Position numbers and translations under genes: made by a program | Notes under the pieces: model-generated | What the model was told of the DNA's origin: nothing | The model's input: the letters and a program-made list of their open reading frames with translations, nothing else | The model's database searches: none | Shown here: positions 54,697-64,000 of the stretch, piece by piece | How the letters are laid out: every line of letters starts with the position of its first letter | Position numbering within the stretch: the stretch's first letter is position 1 | DNA from: Megalonaias nervosa | Lineage: Eukaryota > Mollusca > Bivalvia > Unionida > Unionidae | DNA: 64,000 nucleotides | Direction of reading: 5' to 3' | Assembly: GCA_016617855.1 (NCBI GenBank) | Contig: JAECUM010009685.1 | Coordinates: 60,835-124,834 of the forward strand

Positions 54697-55374
54697 TTAC
54701 TGTATATATTTTTCAATACAGCATCGAAACATTTTACTCGTATCATTTGTTGATTTATCAAATAAACAAATGCCATATTTATTTGACGTTGCCTTATGAT
54801 ATAATTCAATAAATTTATCTTTAGTTACATCACCACATTGTTCGTTCGCGATATTTCTAACGTCAACATTGTCAAGTCCTGGAAATAATATAAAACAACC
54901 AGCATTTCGCCTAATAAATCTGTCAACATTATAAAACTCCTGAGCGAGGTAAACAGAATTACATTTCTTATTACGTGATAGTGAAAAATATGATCTTATT
55001 TTATTCATTTCCTCGTTGTTTAGCGGAATATCATCAAAAACAACTATCTTGTGTTCGGACGAATCAAGTTGATTAACTGGGACAAGTTCTTCTGGTTGTT
55101 TGATAATTAAAAAATCTTCACCAGCCTCAAGATCATCACGAAGTTTGTCATTATAATTGTTAAGTAGCTCGTACTTATCTTGTTGTGGATTAATTGTGTA
55201 AATATAAACGCGATCGTAGTTAAAATTATCTCCTAGAAGTAAATTCATAAGCAAGTTTGTTTTCCCAGATCCAGTTCTTCCAACAATAAGATAATGACAA
55301 TCTGGAAGTTCATTTTCATGTTTATGTTTCACCAACCGCTCTGTATCAAAGTTTAATATCGACGATTTTGCCAT
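54697..55374 (-). CDS. ATP: FtsK/HerA-type packaging ATPase, E2
   Basis: 225 residues. Walker A GRTGSGKT near residue 33, Walker B KIVVFDD near residue 110, and a sensor-type VYLAQEFYNVDRFIRRN near 142. This A32-like ATPase is inferred to package DNA. The frame is complete, starting MAKSSILNFD and followed by the coiled-coil gene 26 bp downstream. It shares fold but little sequence with the ATPase of E0. E1 lost it. Confidence 0.92.
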   Translation of the reverse strand: MAKSSILNFDTERLVKHKHENELPDCHYLIVGRTGSGKTNLLMNLLLGDNFNYDRVYIYTINPQQDKYELLNNYNDKLRDDLEAGEDFLIIKQPEELVPVNQLDSSEHKIVVFDDIPLNNEEMNKIRSYFSLSRNKKCNSVYLAQEFYNVDRFIRRNAGCFILFPGLDNVDVRNIANEQCGDVTKDKFIELYHKATSNKYGICLFDKSTNDTSKMFRCCIEKYIQ

Positions 55375-55428
55375 TATTGTTAAACAATTTTATGTTATAT
55401 AAAAGAATTGTCAGACGATAAATAAATA

Positions 55429-56695
55429 ATGAGCTATTATACAAAATTTGGAACATTAGTAGGAGATTCATCAGCTGTAAGTACAACAATAACAGACGGT
55501 AAGGTTGATTTAACAGGTTACCTGAAAAAAAATTGGTGATACGATGACTGGAAACCTATTCATGTCAAATCAATGAGTACTAGGTTTAGAAACAGCGTAT
55601 CCGCCACTGAGAGTTGACCTTACACAAGCTGTTAGTTATGCACAACTTAAATCAGTTGACGACAACAAGTTAGACAAGGCCGGCGGAACTTTAAGCGGCA
55701 ACTTAGATATGTCAGAAAAAAAAATTAATAAATTTGGAGACCAGGTATCCACCAGCAAACTTAAATTATACGCAAGCGGTAAGTTATGCACAGTTGAGGT
55801 ATGTGGATGATAACAAATTTGATAAAATCGTTTGAACAGTTATAGGTAATATCAACATGTCAGGAATTTTTTTTTATAAATTTAGAGACTGCATATCCGC
55901 CAGAAAACTTAAATCAAACACAAGCTGTAAGTTATGCACAACTAAAATCTGTTGACGAAAATAAACTTAACAAAGCCGGCGATACAATGACAGGTAACCT
56001 GGCCATGTCAAATTCAAAAATAAGTGGATTACCGACAACCTCACCCCCAGCTAATGATGCTGATGCTATCAGTTATGCTCAGTTAAAAGAAGAACTTACC
56101 CCATCTTTTAAAAAATCTGGTGGGCCAATGTCAGGTAACATAAATATGAGAGCCAACAAGATAATGACGACCAGTTAACCCTAACGATCTGACAAATAAG
56201 GCGTACGTTGACAGTCTGTCTAGTGGTGTAAAACGAACCAAAAATAATGTTGGGTGTATTCCAATATTGTTTAAGACAACTGTTGGGTTTTAGGTAAGCG
56301 CATTATCATATTATCCTGAAAATTATCCTCATTACGCTTTCTCTGATAGAAATGAGTGGACAACAAACGGAGAAATTGAAAATGTTTGGATTAAAATGAA
56401 ATGTCCCATTGCAGTTGCTATTTGGCAATTTCATTTGCGAGGTCGATTAAACTCTAGTGTTGGTCGGATTTATAATTGGCGATTGGAAGGATCAAACGAT
56501 GATACTGACTGGACAATATTGTATAGTACAGAAAACACATATATTTCAACAACACAATATTTTACAACTCCAGCAGAAAAGACTGTCAATAAGTACTTAT
56601 ATTTTCGAGTTTATGTTGTCGCTGCTGAACATCCGTTTCCAGGACTAACAGCATTTCAGATATATACACTTGATGATGAGGTACAATCGTTGTGA
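55429..56695 (+). pseudogene. Fibre-like protein: tail-fibre repeats plus discoidin-like head, E2
   Basis: Starts MSYYTKFGTLVGDSS. About five repeats of ~45 residues follow, each with (M/L)(T/S)GN(L/I)xM ... LxTxYPP ... SYAQLK, the repeat seen in phage and giant-virus tail fibres. The last one leads to a NKAYVDSLSSG segment near 56200. The C-terminal ~120 residues (56300-56695) look like an F5/8-type C (discoidin) domain: WTTNGEIENVWIKMKCP, NWRLEGSNDDTDWTILYS, YLYFRVYV. Frame breaks lie near 55530, 55725 and 55860, with stops near 56176 and 56293. The head segment is open. Confidence 0.72.
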
Positions 56696-56722
56696 TTAAA
56701 TTTAATCTGATGCTATAAAATA

Positions 56723-57975
56723 ATGACAACACAATGTTTTATAGACGTTGCGAAAGAATTTTATGATAATATTTTTAACCCTAAAATAAATGTGGGGGAC
56801 AAGTCACTAGCGGCACGTGAAATAAATACTAGAAAAAAATTTTCAATTCCAATGATAAACTCTCTATTGTCAGAAGAAGAAAAAAATTTTATTCTTGTTA
56901 TGCATATGCGAGGGCCACAACTGAAAGAAGCAATTTAAAACTTTAATGTGATAAAAAGATACTGTCATCCTGATGATTGTCTAGAAGAACATAAACAAGT
57001 TGAAATTATATTTTAAAAAAATATTGCTCGAGCTTGATTTTGGAAATTTGGATTTGATAATAAAATCGGACTTAATAAAAAAACGAGCTTACGTTGAAAG
57101 AGATGATGTAAAAACATCTGTAAAAGCTATTCATGATTATCTCGACAGACTAGCAGAATCTGTGATAAGAGGAATAAAATGAAACAGGAAGTTATATAGT
57201 AGTTTTTCAAAACGAAACATTTTTAAGCATCTCGGCATGTACTACCACGACAAAGAAACCTTAATTAAAATCATTACTATGACACCAGACATGGAGTTAC
57301 TTATTAAAGCGTACTCAAACGCAATTTTGCCAATGATAGGTAAAAAAAGACGCAGAATTTGAGCCGATTATTCTTGATAAGTCTCTAAAAATAATCAAAG
57401 ATTTTCACGATGAAATTAGTGATCTTAATGATATTGAGCGAGAAAAGTTTTTTGATCAAGTCGATCAAACAAATTTGGAAGTAAAAATTGATTCTTATTA
57501 CAACATAAGTGAAGAAGATGATATTCCATTTTCATCAATCCAGCGCTCTAAACAATTGTTATTACGAAATTATTACAATGAAGTCGAGAAAATACTCACA
57601 AAACCATATGAAAAATTAATGTCAAAAGTAGCTTCTGCTATTGGTCTGCTAACAATTGAATTAAAATCACTCACAAAATTAATGCTAGCAAATTTTGTTG
57701 TCGCATATGCAATTATCAGACAACATTTTTTATCAAAAATTTCACGTTAGATCAAATAAGCTCGTTATTAGGGTGTATTGATAAAACAGAAAGCTATTAC
57801 AATAATTTAGTGAATGAAACAGATTTGTATGAACGTGAAGTAGGAAATACTTTTGACTCATACGATTAGTTAAAGAAACAATATGTATTAACAGATAAAC
57901 GATATAATAATACTTCGTCAGATGTTTATGACAAATACAAAGAGTTTATAGCTGATCCTATCAATAATAAGTTCC
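56723..57975 (+). pseudogene. Unknown Maverick protein downstream of the fibre, E2, broken
   Basis: Begins MTTQCFIDVAKEFYDNIF. A stop lies at 56936, with further frame changes near 57000 and 57345. The later part (FKHLGMYYHDKET, KPYEKLMSKVASAIGLLTIEL) matches the second part of the E1 chimeric ORF. Mostly helical, charged, no known domain. Confidence 0.6.
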
Positions 57976-58038
57976 GCTAGTTTCTTGATTCGATTGCTGG
58001 TATCAGAACGTTTGTTTTTGTGTAAAACAAATTGTATA

Positions 58039-58518
58039 ATGAAAAAACATATCATCGATTTCAATCACATATCAGAAAAAATTCCAAAACAAGATGTTGA
58101 CGCACTATTACAATATTATAAATTTTCTCATAAAAACTTCTGGTGTGTAAAAGAATGTTATAAATACTACCATAGAATACTTCGAGTAATATCATATTTA
58201 CCATTGTTAATGACTAGCTCTGGTATAATCTCAAGTGGAGCATTATTAAATCCGTTTTTGTTAATAATATCTGATGTCGGTGTCTCTCTTTCAACACTTG
58301 TAAAAAAAATTGAACCTAAACTTGAAACAGAAACAAATTCTTGTAAAACAGCAAGTATAACTTACAAAAAATTACTTGATCAAATACGATCTTATTTGCG
58401 AGGTGTAAAATATGATATGGCCGATTTAATACGTGTGTTTCGTATTATTGACAGTATGTTAACGGATATCCTACCAATGAGAGTCAGCAGGTGTGAAAAA
58501 GATTGGTTACAACAGTAG
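58039..58518 (+). CDS. Conserved two-helix membrane protein, 159 aa, E2
   Basis: Start chosen at MKKHIIDFNHIS because it aligns with the E1 start and carries the same GTATAATG; the frame is open 54 bp further upstream. Hydrophobic pair at residues ~54-90, then a long helix with YKKLLDQIRSYLRG. Open in both elements. Confidence 0.72.
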   Translation: MKKHIIDFNHISEKIPKQDVDALLQYYKFSHKNFWCVKECYKYYHRILRVISYLPLLMTSSGIISSGALLNPFLLIISDVGVSLSTLVKKIEPKLETETNSCKTASITYKKLLDQIRSYLRGVKYDMADLIRVFRIIDSMLTDILPMRVSRCEKDWLQQ

Positions 58519-58557
58519 TAGATCATTATCAATAAATGTCATTGGATCATATGCCAA

Positions 58558-58790
58558 ACTTCATCTCTCCAAAATTTAGGGAGGGGGTGAGGGTTTTGGC
58601 CTAGAATCCTCTTTGGGTTTCAAAATTTCATCATTTTCTGAGATACACATTTGGAGGAGGGTGGTTTTTTGAGGGAGAGGGGGTCTCTGAGTTGGTGAAA
58701 AAATGTCAGAATATATTTATTTTAGAGGGGGGTGAGGGTTTCTGACCTAAAACCCTCTTTGGTTTTAAAACCTCAATTACTCTTACTACT
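58558..58790 (-). repeat. E2 right terminal inverted repeat
   Basis: Inverted match to 40612-40843, with few substitutions. A remnant of the NUMOD-like gene lies just inside (about 58518-58560). Confidence 0.93.
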
Positions 58791-59667
58791 ACATTGTGCA
58801 CATTTGCCTTTTTTTTTTTTTTTTAATTATGATCAATAAGTTTCGTCAAATAGGTAACGTTTGATTGTTTAGTTTCGCGGTCGCCGAGTCTAGCAATCGA
58901 CATAAATTAATCAATTCAGCACTGGCTGTATAATGTAATGCAACGATATTGTTGATACATCTGAGACGAATGCTTAGCGTAGCAACAGAATATAAATATA
59001 TTCATATTAGCACATTATTGTGGACAAAATACACCATGGTAGAATGATTATATATGATCATTTGCCATCTCACACCGATCTCAAGGCAATTTTATAAAAG
59101 CCATAAGCAGAAAGAGCACAACTTAAACATTAAGCTTGTTTCTATAGTTGCAATATTTTCTTCAAATGTTACTTATGCATGACATTTATAAAGCAAGTGA
59201 CTTTCTGACCACTGTAGCTTAAAATACACAGTTAATGACAATACTGAAAGGAGTCGAGAAGTAATTTATTTATTTATTTATTAAATTTTTTACACAAACA
59301 TATTACACCGAACATTAGATCCATAGGGTATTCCGACTTCGGAATAGAATCCTTGTAAATTAATATGAATCACATAAACTTTGTTTCCCTTTAAAGAAAA
59401 GATGCGTTTCAGCTTATAGTTGTATATTAAAGAGGCCACATATAAAGATTGCATTCAGAGTGATACCCAACAATGTAGGTGTCAGCCAGAAAAGGCAATG
59501 AACAGCGATAAAGCCAGAACTATACAGAAATCATTGAGGCATTAGGCCATTTGATGTGGTCCGTCCCCAAAAGAAAAGTAACACAAAAATACCACAAGAA
59601 AGCTGGAGAATGATTGGAACACAACTACTACTGCTGCTGCTGCTACTACTACTACTACTACTACTAC

Positions 59668-59710
<43 letters not shown>

Positions 59711-59815
59711 TGCAAGAAAAAGGTGGAAAACGGACAATATCCACTTGAAGTCATCAAATTATCGTTTTCGACAAAATGTTTGTAATTCCAATAAATATAA
59801 ATTTTCATTCAGGCA
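58791..59815. repeat. Duplicated unit A, right half, with compound microsatellite
   Basis: Aligns with 61806-62830. Contains (CTG)n(CTA)n(ATA)n at 59628-59709, expanded where unit B has only a few ACT units. Confidence 0.85.
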
Positions 59816-60500
59816 TTAACTGGTTAGAGCTTGTAAAATATTCGACTCAAGAAATGCATTTTTTAAAAAAAAAAATTCAAAGCAAAGTATTGCATAGGAT
59901 ACACGTACCAGACTCAACATTTGCGGTTTATATCTTGAAGGTAATCACAATCAAACTGAAGAGAGTGCACCTTGAGTCTATCAGCATCTTGAAATATTGT
60001 GTGCATGATCGTTAGGTCTAACATCAGATACCTACCCGTTACACATCTGAATAATTCATGCTATGTTAATCTGACTAATCGGCGTTTTATGTTTATTAAC
60101 GCTTCCTCGTGGAAGTCATGTGCAACGAAATAATTTTAATTGATCCTTGAAGACAAACATTGTTCTTCATTTTCAATTGACGCACTAATAAGAAAAGAAA
60201 AGTTGGAAATTATAAACATGTTCATAAAAAGCAAATATTACTGGAAGCGTCTTCACTATAGTATCAGTACGTTCAACATATATACATTAATTATATCCAC
60301 GACAAGTAGATATTAATCGTGTTGTGGGATATGCGTTTGGCGTGTATTCTTTTGTATCTCGTTTACGGATATGAGAACATCACAAATCGAAATCTAAAAA
60401 GTTATCTGCCAGCTAGACTTGGGAATATTTTGAAAATCAAAATGAAAAGCCACTACACCACGTTTATTAGCGAAATTATCATTTTATATGTTTTATTGTT

Positions 60501-60539
<39 letters not shown>

Positions 60540-60837
60540 TTTTGCATCTCCTGTAATTCAACATTACCGTTACTAGGTCAACAAAACGCACTACTATATT
60601 ATTATATTATTTAACAACTGAAATAAATTTCTCCGTAGGTCAGACTATGGACAAAATTCCATCTTCGCAATGACCAAGGGAGATAAATCTCATATCATGG
60701 TGATGTGATTTTAGGAGTTACTTATCTTTGTATGTATAATATGAGTTCTCTGGCATTCTGACTATAAAGTGTAATTGTAATACAAGTTTCTATAAATCTA
60801 AATTGCAGATGAGGTAGAATAGTTACTGTCTTAGTGT
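59816..60837. other. Non-coding stretch, possible insertion ending in (TTTA)n
   Basis: (TTTA)n at 60502-60540. Directly after it, TGTAATTCAACATTACCGTT matches unit B near 62835, so 59816-60540 may be an insertion within unit A. No gene supported. Confidence 0.45.
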
Positions 60838-62830
60838 AGAATTCGGACAAAGACCAAACATGTTTCCTTTTTATTTGTATTGAATGGAACCGTTCGTCAT
60901 CTTTGCTCTCTTATTCAGTTTGAAATGGGAGTAAACTACACCCAAGCATGTATACAGAAATCGACGATTAAAAATATAGAAAAGTCAAATTTTACTTTAA
61001 GGAGGTGTCGTTCATCTATAGAGTTTCAGGAATGTCTCGAGGTTACAAAAGAATATTTTATGACTCTCGGACTTAAATTTGTTATTCAAAATATGTTACA
61101 GGTTCTTTGGGGTTTTTTTAAGTTGAGATGGCTAGATATGGAGTCAGTAAATAATTAAACTACTTTGAGTTATACTTGAACACTACATAAAACTAGTATC
61201 CGGCAACCTTACGGAGGATTCTGGATGAGGAAACTCTAGACATTCACTTTGTTCTAATTATTATTCATTTATCAATATGCTTATATCCAGAGCTGAACTT
61301 ATACAATGGAGACACGACATCGTCATGAACAAATGTGATTCCCTAGTTATAGGAAAACAAATTTATCTACTTTATCATGCAAGGGAATTAGTTCACAACG
61401 GCCATCATATGAGATTTAGAATTATGTTTGATATTTATTTTACCAATAGTACATACGATTTATAACTGCATCACGTTACACAGGACTATATGTCTCCTTG
61501 AAGGCAAAATCATAATGTCTGTTGCATCCGAATATACTTTAGTAATATTTCCTGAACCATTGTATCATATTACTTGTCTTGATTGGGGCACATCAACACG
61601 AATAGGTTGTTAAGTGCCAATGCAATTGGAGTAAAGTGCCTTGATCAAAGACACAACACGTTAGATGACATGGGCTGATCCGATGGTAGAATTCGAACCC
61701 ACACCCTTATGGCATATTAGCCACTACCTCCAACAGTCGCCTGTCACGACGTACAGGTGAGCGCACTGGGGAATATTCTACAGCCACTAGCCTCCCCATT
61801 AACCTATATTGTGCACATTATTGACTAAGAATAATTTTTTTTCTTCAAATTAGTACCGTTTTCCTTATTTCAAATTAAATTATTCTTATAAACCGTGAGT
61901 TAGTCCAATTTCGCTTTCGCCAAGTCTAGCAAACGATAGAAATAAGTCAGTTCAGTACCGACTGTATAATTTATTGCAATGACATTTTGATAAAACCCGA
62001 GAAGAAAGCTTAGCTTTGCAACAATCTTTAAATAAATCCATATTAGCATATTATTTTCGAAATTATACGATCTTTGTAGGTTGGCTCTATATGATCATTT
62101 GCCATCCAAAACCGATGTTTAGGTAAGTTAGCAAAATACATAAACATAAATCGCAGAACATAAACTTTAAGCTTGTTTCTACACATGCAGTTTTAATATT
62201 TTTATTCAATTTCAATTCTGCATGACTTTAAAAAGGTGGTTGAGTTTAGGTGACTTCTATCAGACCGGCAAACAGCTTGCTCTCGACACATGATCTAATA
62301 TTTCTGACCACTGCATTTCAAAAGTAACTGTTTGTGACCATTTTGAAAGGAGTCGATAGGTAATTTACTTATTTATTTATTCATTTTTTGTGCACAAACA
62401 TTTTCAAAAGAGTCCAGTTCACGGCTTAATTTGACTTGGGAATATTATCATTGTAGATGGATAGGAATTGCATAACCTTTTTTCTTCAAGAAATGAGGCC
62501 GCTCAGCCGCTTTTAGTTGAATATTACAACGAACTTAGAAACTCGTACAAAGATTGCATAAGTGATTTAGGTGACAGCCTGAAAAGGCAAAGAGCATCGA
62601 TAAAACCTGAGCTACCAAAGAAATCGTTGTGGTCTTAGACCAGTGCCTCTGGTCAGTTCCCAAATGAACGTAACTGAAAAAATAATACCAAAAATGTGAG
62701 ACTACTACTATCAAATATACAGATGCAATATAAAAGAAAACAATAGGACAATTAAAATAATAATTTAAGTCATCATTTTTTTTTCGACAAGATTGTTGTA
62801 ATTTCAATTCCAATAAATGTAATTCTGTTC
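60838..62830. repeat. Duplicated unit B, uninterrupted
   Basis: Paralogue of 39650-40611 plus 58791-59815 without the Maverick. The site equivalent to the E2 insertion is at about 61805 (TATATTGTGCACA). Confidence 0.85.
61575..61770 (-). repeat. tRNA-derived SINE within unit B
   Basis: On the minus strand GTGGGTTCGAATTC (B box) lies near 61692-61705, with the TTTACTCCAATTG body. Paralogue of 40375-40585. Confidence 0.5.
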
Positions 62831-63904
62831 TCGTGTAATTCAACATTACAGTTGCACATAAAAATTTTGTTCCATGGATTTAAGAAAGAGGACATATACT
62901 CCTTTTATAACAAATTAGATAATTCAGTTGATGAGGGAAAATAAACGGCTTGATCGTATGTTTACATAATCTCAAATCTCGTGCTAAATATTTAAACATC
63001 GTTCTTATGCGCTTTCTAGTTTTGAAAACTGACAAAATAATCTTTATCGCAATGCATTTATTTTATCACAACATCAAATAGGAAAGCCAATGCATCGATT
63101 TTATTGCAGCGTCGAATATTTAAGCCATTTCATAGCCTTTAGACCAGATAGTACCAAAATAACGTACCAGTTATATACGTTGTGGCGATTCTCATAACCC
63201 TGATTATCGACAAGACTTTGAAAACAATCTGTCATACTTTTTAAACTGCTCAGTTGACTTATGACCATTTCCGACATACGCTCGGATGCAGTGAGGTATA
63301 TTAATTAAAAGACAATTAGATTTCGCTGTCGTTTTGGTTAATATTATCATACAATCCGGTACATCAATGTAGCTTTGGTCAATTTATTGCGTCCAGCTAA
63401 ATTACATTGGTTGTACAATATAATGTATATAGGATATTACAGGCAGATTTAAGATTTAAGGGTCATTTGCTCTGCTTAGACAGACCTAGTTTTAGGAATA
63501 ACTCCTGTAAATTGAGACGCTTGTTACCTGAATGTAAAGTCAATTCAAGACGCATTGAGAACTGTAATATGAAGGTATAGCCTATTCAAACTGTGAGGGA
63601 AACTTTGGGGAAACACAATATTTTATTTGCTGCTGTTCAAGATTCACTGATATTCGTGAGAAGCGTTTACTATAGGATTAAATGATCCTTATTTAATCCT
63701 TATAATTCCAATTTACTTCCTTTCTAACATCAGATCAGCAGATTTAATCAACAAAACATTTACTTTTATGTACCTCGAAGTTTTCTTTCATTAGCCTCTT
63801 AACTGCGATAGAATACATAGCCCTATCTTCGCCAGCCAAGATTCATTGTTTCTTTATACAGTGATACGGGGTAGAATGTCATAGCGGGTCATGCCAGCGA
63901 TGTA
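62831..63904. other. Non-coding stretch
   Basis: AT-rich, no supported feature. Confidence 0.65.
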
Positions 63905-64000
63905 TTGTTGTTGTTGTTGTTGTTGTTATAGGGTTTAACGCCATTTTTCAGCACAAGATAGGCTATACATGGCGGCCAGTATTAATGGTGGAGGAAGAAC
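63905..64000 (-). repeat. tRNA-derived SINE copy 2 with (CAA)n tail, cut by window end
   Basis: (TTG)n at 63905-63927, which is a (CAA)n tail on the minus strand, then CAGCACAAGATAGGCTATACATGG shared with 12107-12345. Confidence 0.6.

Larger units (their letters stand above)
40612..58790. mobile_element. E2: 18.2-kb Maverick/Polinton
   Basis: Starts AGTAGTAAGAG and ends CTCTTACTACT, flanked by ACATT on both sides (40607-40611 and 58791-58795). Unit B lacks the insertion. It has the full gene set expected of the family plus an HNH endonuclease and a fibre gene. Many genes carry stops or frameshifts. Confidence 0.96.

Noticed and set aside
57985..58038. An 18-residue N-terminal extension of the E2 two-helix protein
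   Set aside because: Not conserved in E1. The TATAATG start at 58039 aligns between the copies.
59531..59819. Leucine/isoleucine or serine/valine homopolymer proteins
   Set aside because: Translations of the compound trinucleotide microsatellite at 59628-59709 in several frames.
1..64000. CRISPR arrays, bacterial operons, rRNA genes
   Set aside because: No regularly spaced direct repeats with unique spacers and no ribosomal or bacterial signatures; the tandem repeats here are mini- and microsatellites.

Overview
The window is AT-rich eukaryotic DNA with no bacterial gene organisation. A bivalve mollusc, or a close relative, is the best guess. The reasons are a decayed TRIM-like RING/B-box gene with a beta-propeller tail of a type common in bivalves, tRNA-derived SINEs, a Penelope-type GIY-YIG fragment, and Maverick/Polinton elements next to a Gmr1-like LTR element. 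No host gene looks intact. Almost all recognisable coding capacity belongs to mobile elements.

Layout. (1) 1-5706: a Gmr1-type Ty3/gypsy element. Its two LTRs are nearly identical, its primer-binding site matches tRNA-Pro, its pol order is PR-IN-RT-RNaseH, and its interior is heavily broken. (2) 5707-20995: non-coding DNA with minisatellites, microsatellites, SINEs, a Penelope 3' fragment, a possible pogo-like relic and the TRIM-like pseudogene (16.9-18.9 kb, minus). (3) 20996-23729: element E0, a 2.7-kb Maverick deletion derivative that keeps terminal repeats, a dead PLA2-like ORF, a dead integrase and an open packaging ATPase. (4) 24774-38213: element E1, a 13.4-kb Maverick with a 5-bp target duplication (ATTCC) and long inverted ends. 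(5) 38219-40611: microsatellites and the left half of a duplicated ~2-kb unit. (6) 40612-58790: element E2, an 18.2-kb Maverick with a 5-bp target duplication (ACATT), inserted into that unit. (7) 58791-62830: the right half of the interrupted unit, then a second, uninterrupted copy that shows what the empty site looked like. (8) The rest is non-coding and ends inside a SINE.

E1 and E2 are diverged relatives with the same order of parts. From the left they carry: a conserved lysine-rich or non-coding block; a covarying structured RNA candidate with a tRNA-like head; protein-primed DNA polymerase B; an HNH/NUMOD endonuclease on the opposite strand; two small conserved ORFs of unknown role; a PLA2-like domain fused to a chromodomain integrase; a zinc-ribbon protein; an adenain-like protease; two adenovirus pX/pVI-like small proteins; the double-jelly-roll major capsid protein; and another amphipathic protein. 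E2 alone also keeps the penton-like minor capsid protein, a coiled-coil protein, the FtsK/HerA packaging ATPase and a tail-fibre-like protein with a discoidin-like head. Together these would replicate, integrate, package and build a virion for the element. Both copies carry many stops and frameshifts, so neither looks autonomous as sequenced, although some indels lie in homopolymers and may be assembly errors.

The strongest new signal is non-coding. In E1 (25574-25678) and E2 (41182-41294) a nearly identical ~60-nt core is enclosed by 15-bp helix arms whose sequences differ strongly but change in a compensating way. Every non-Watson-Crick pair in the helices is G-U on the minus strand only.
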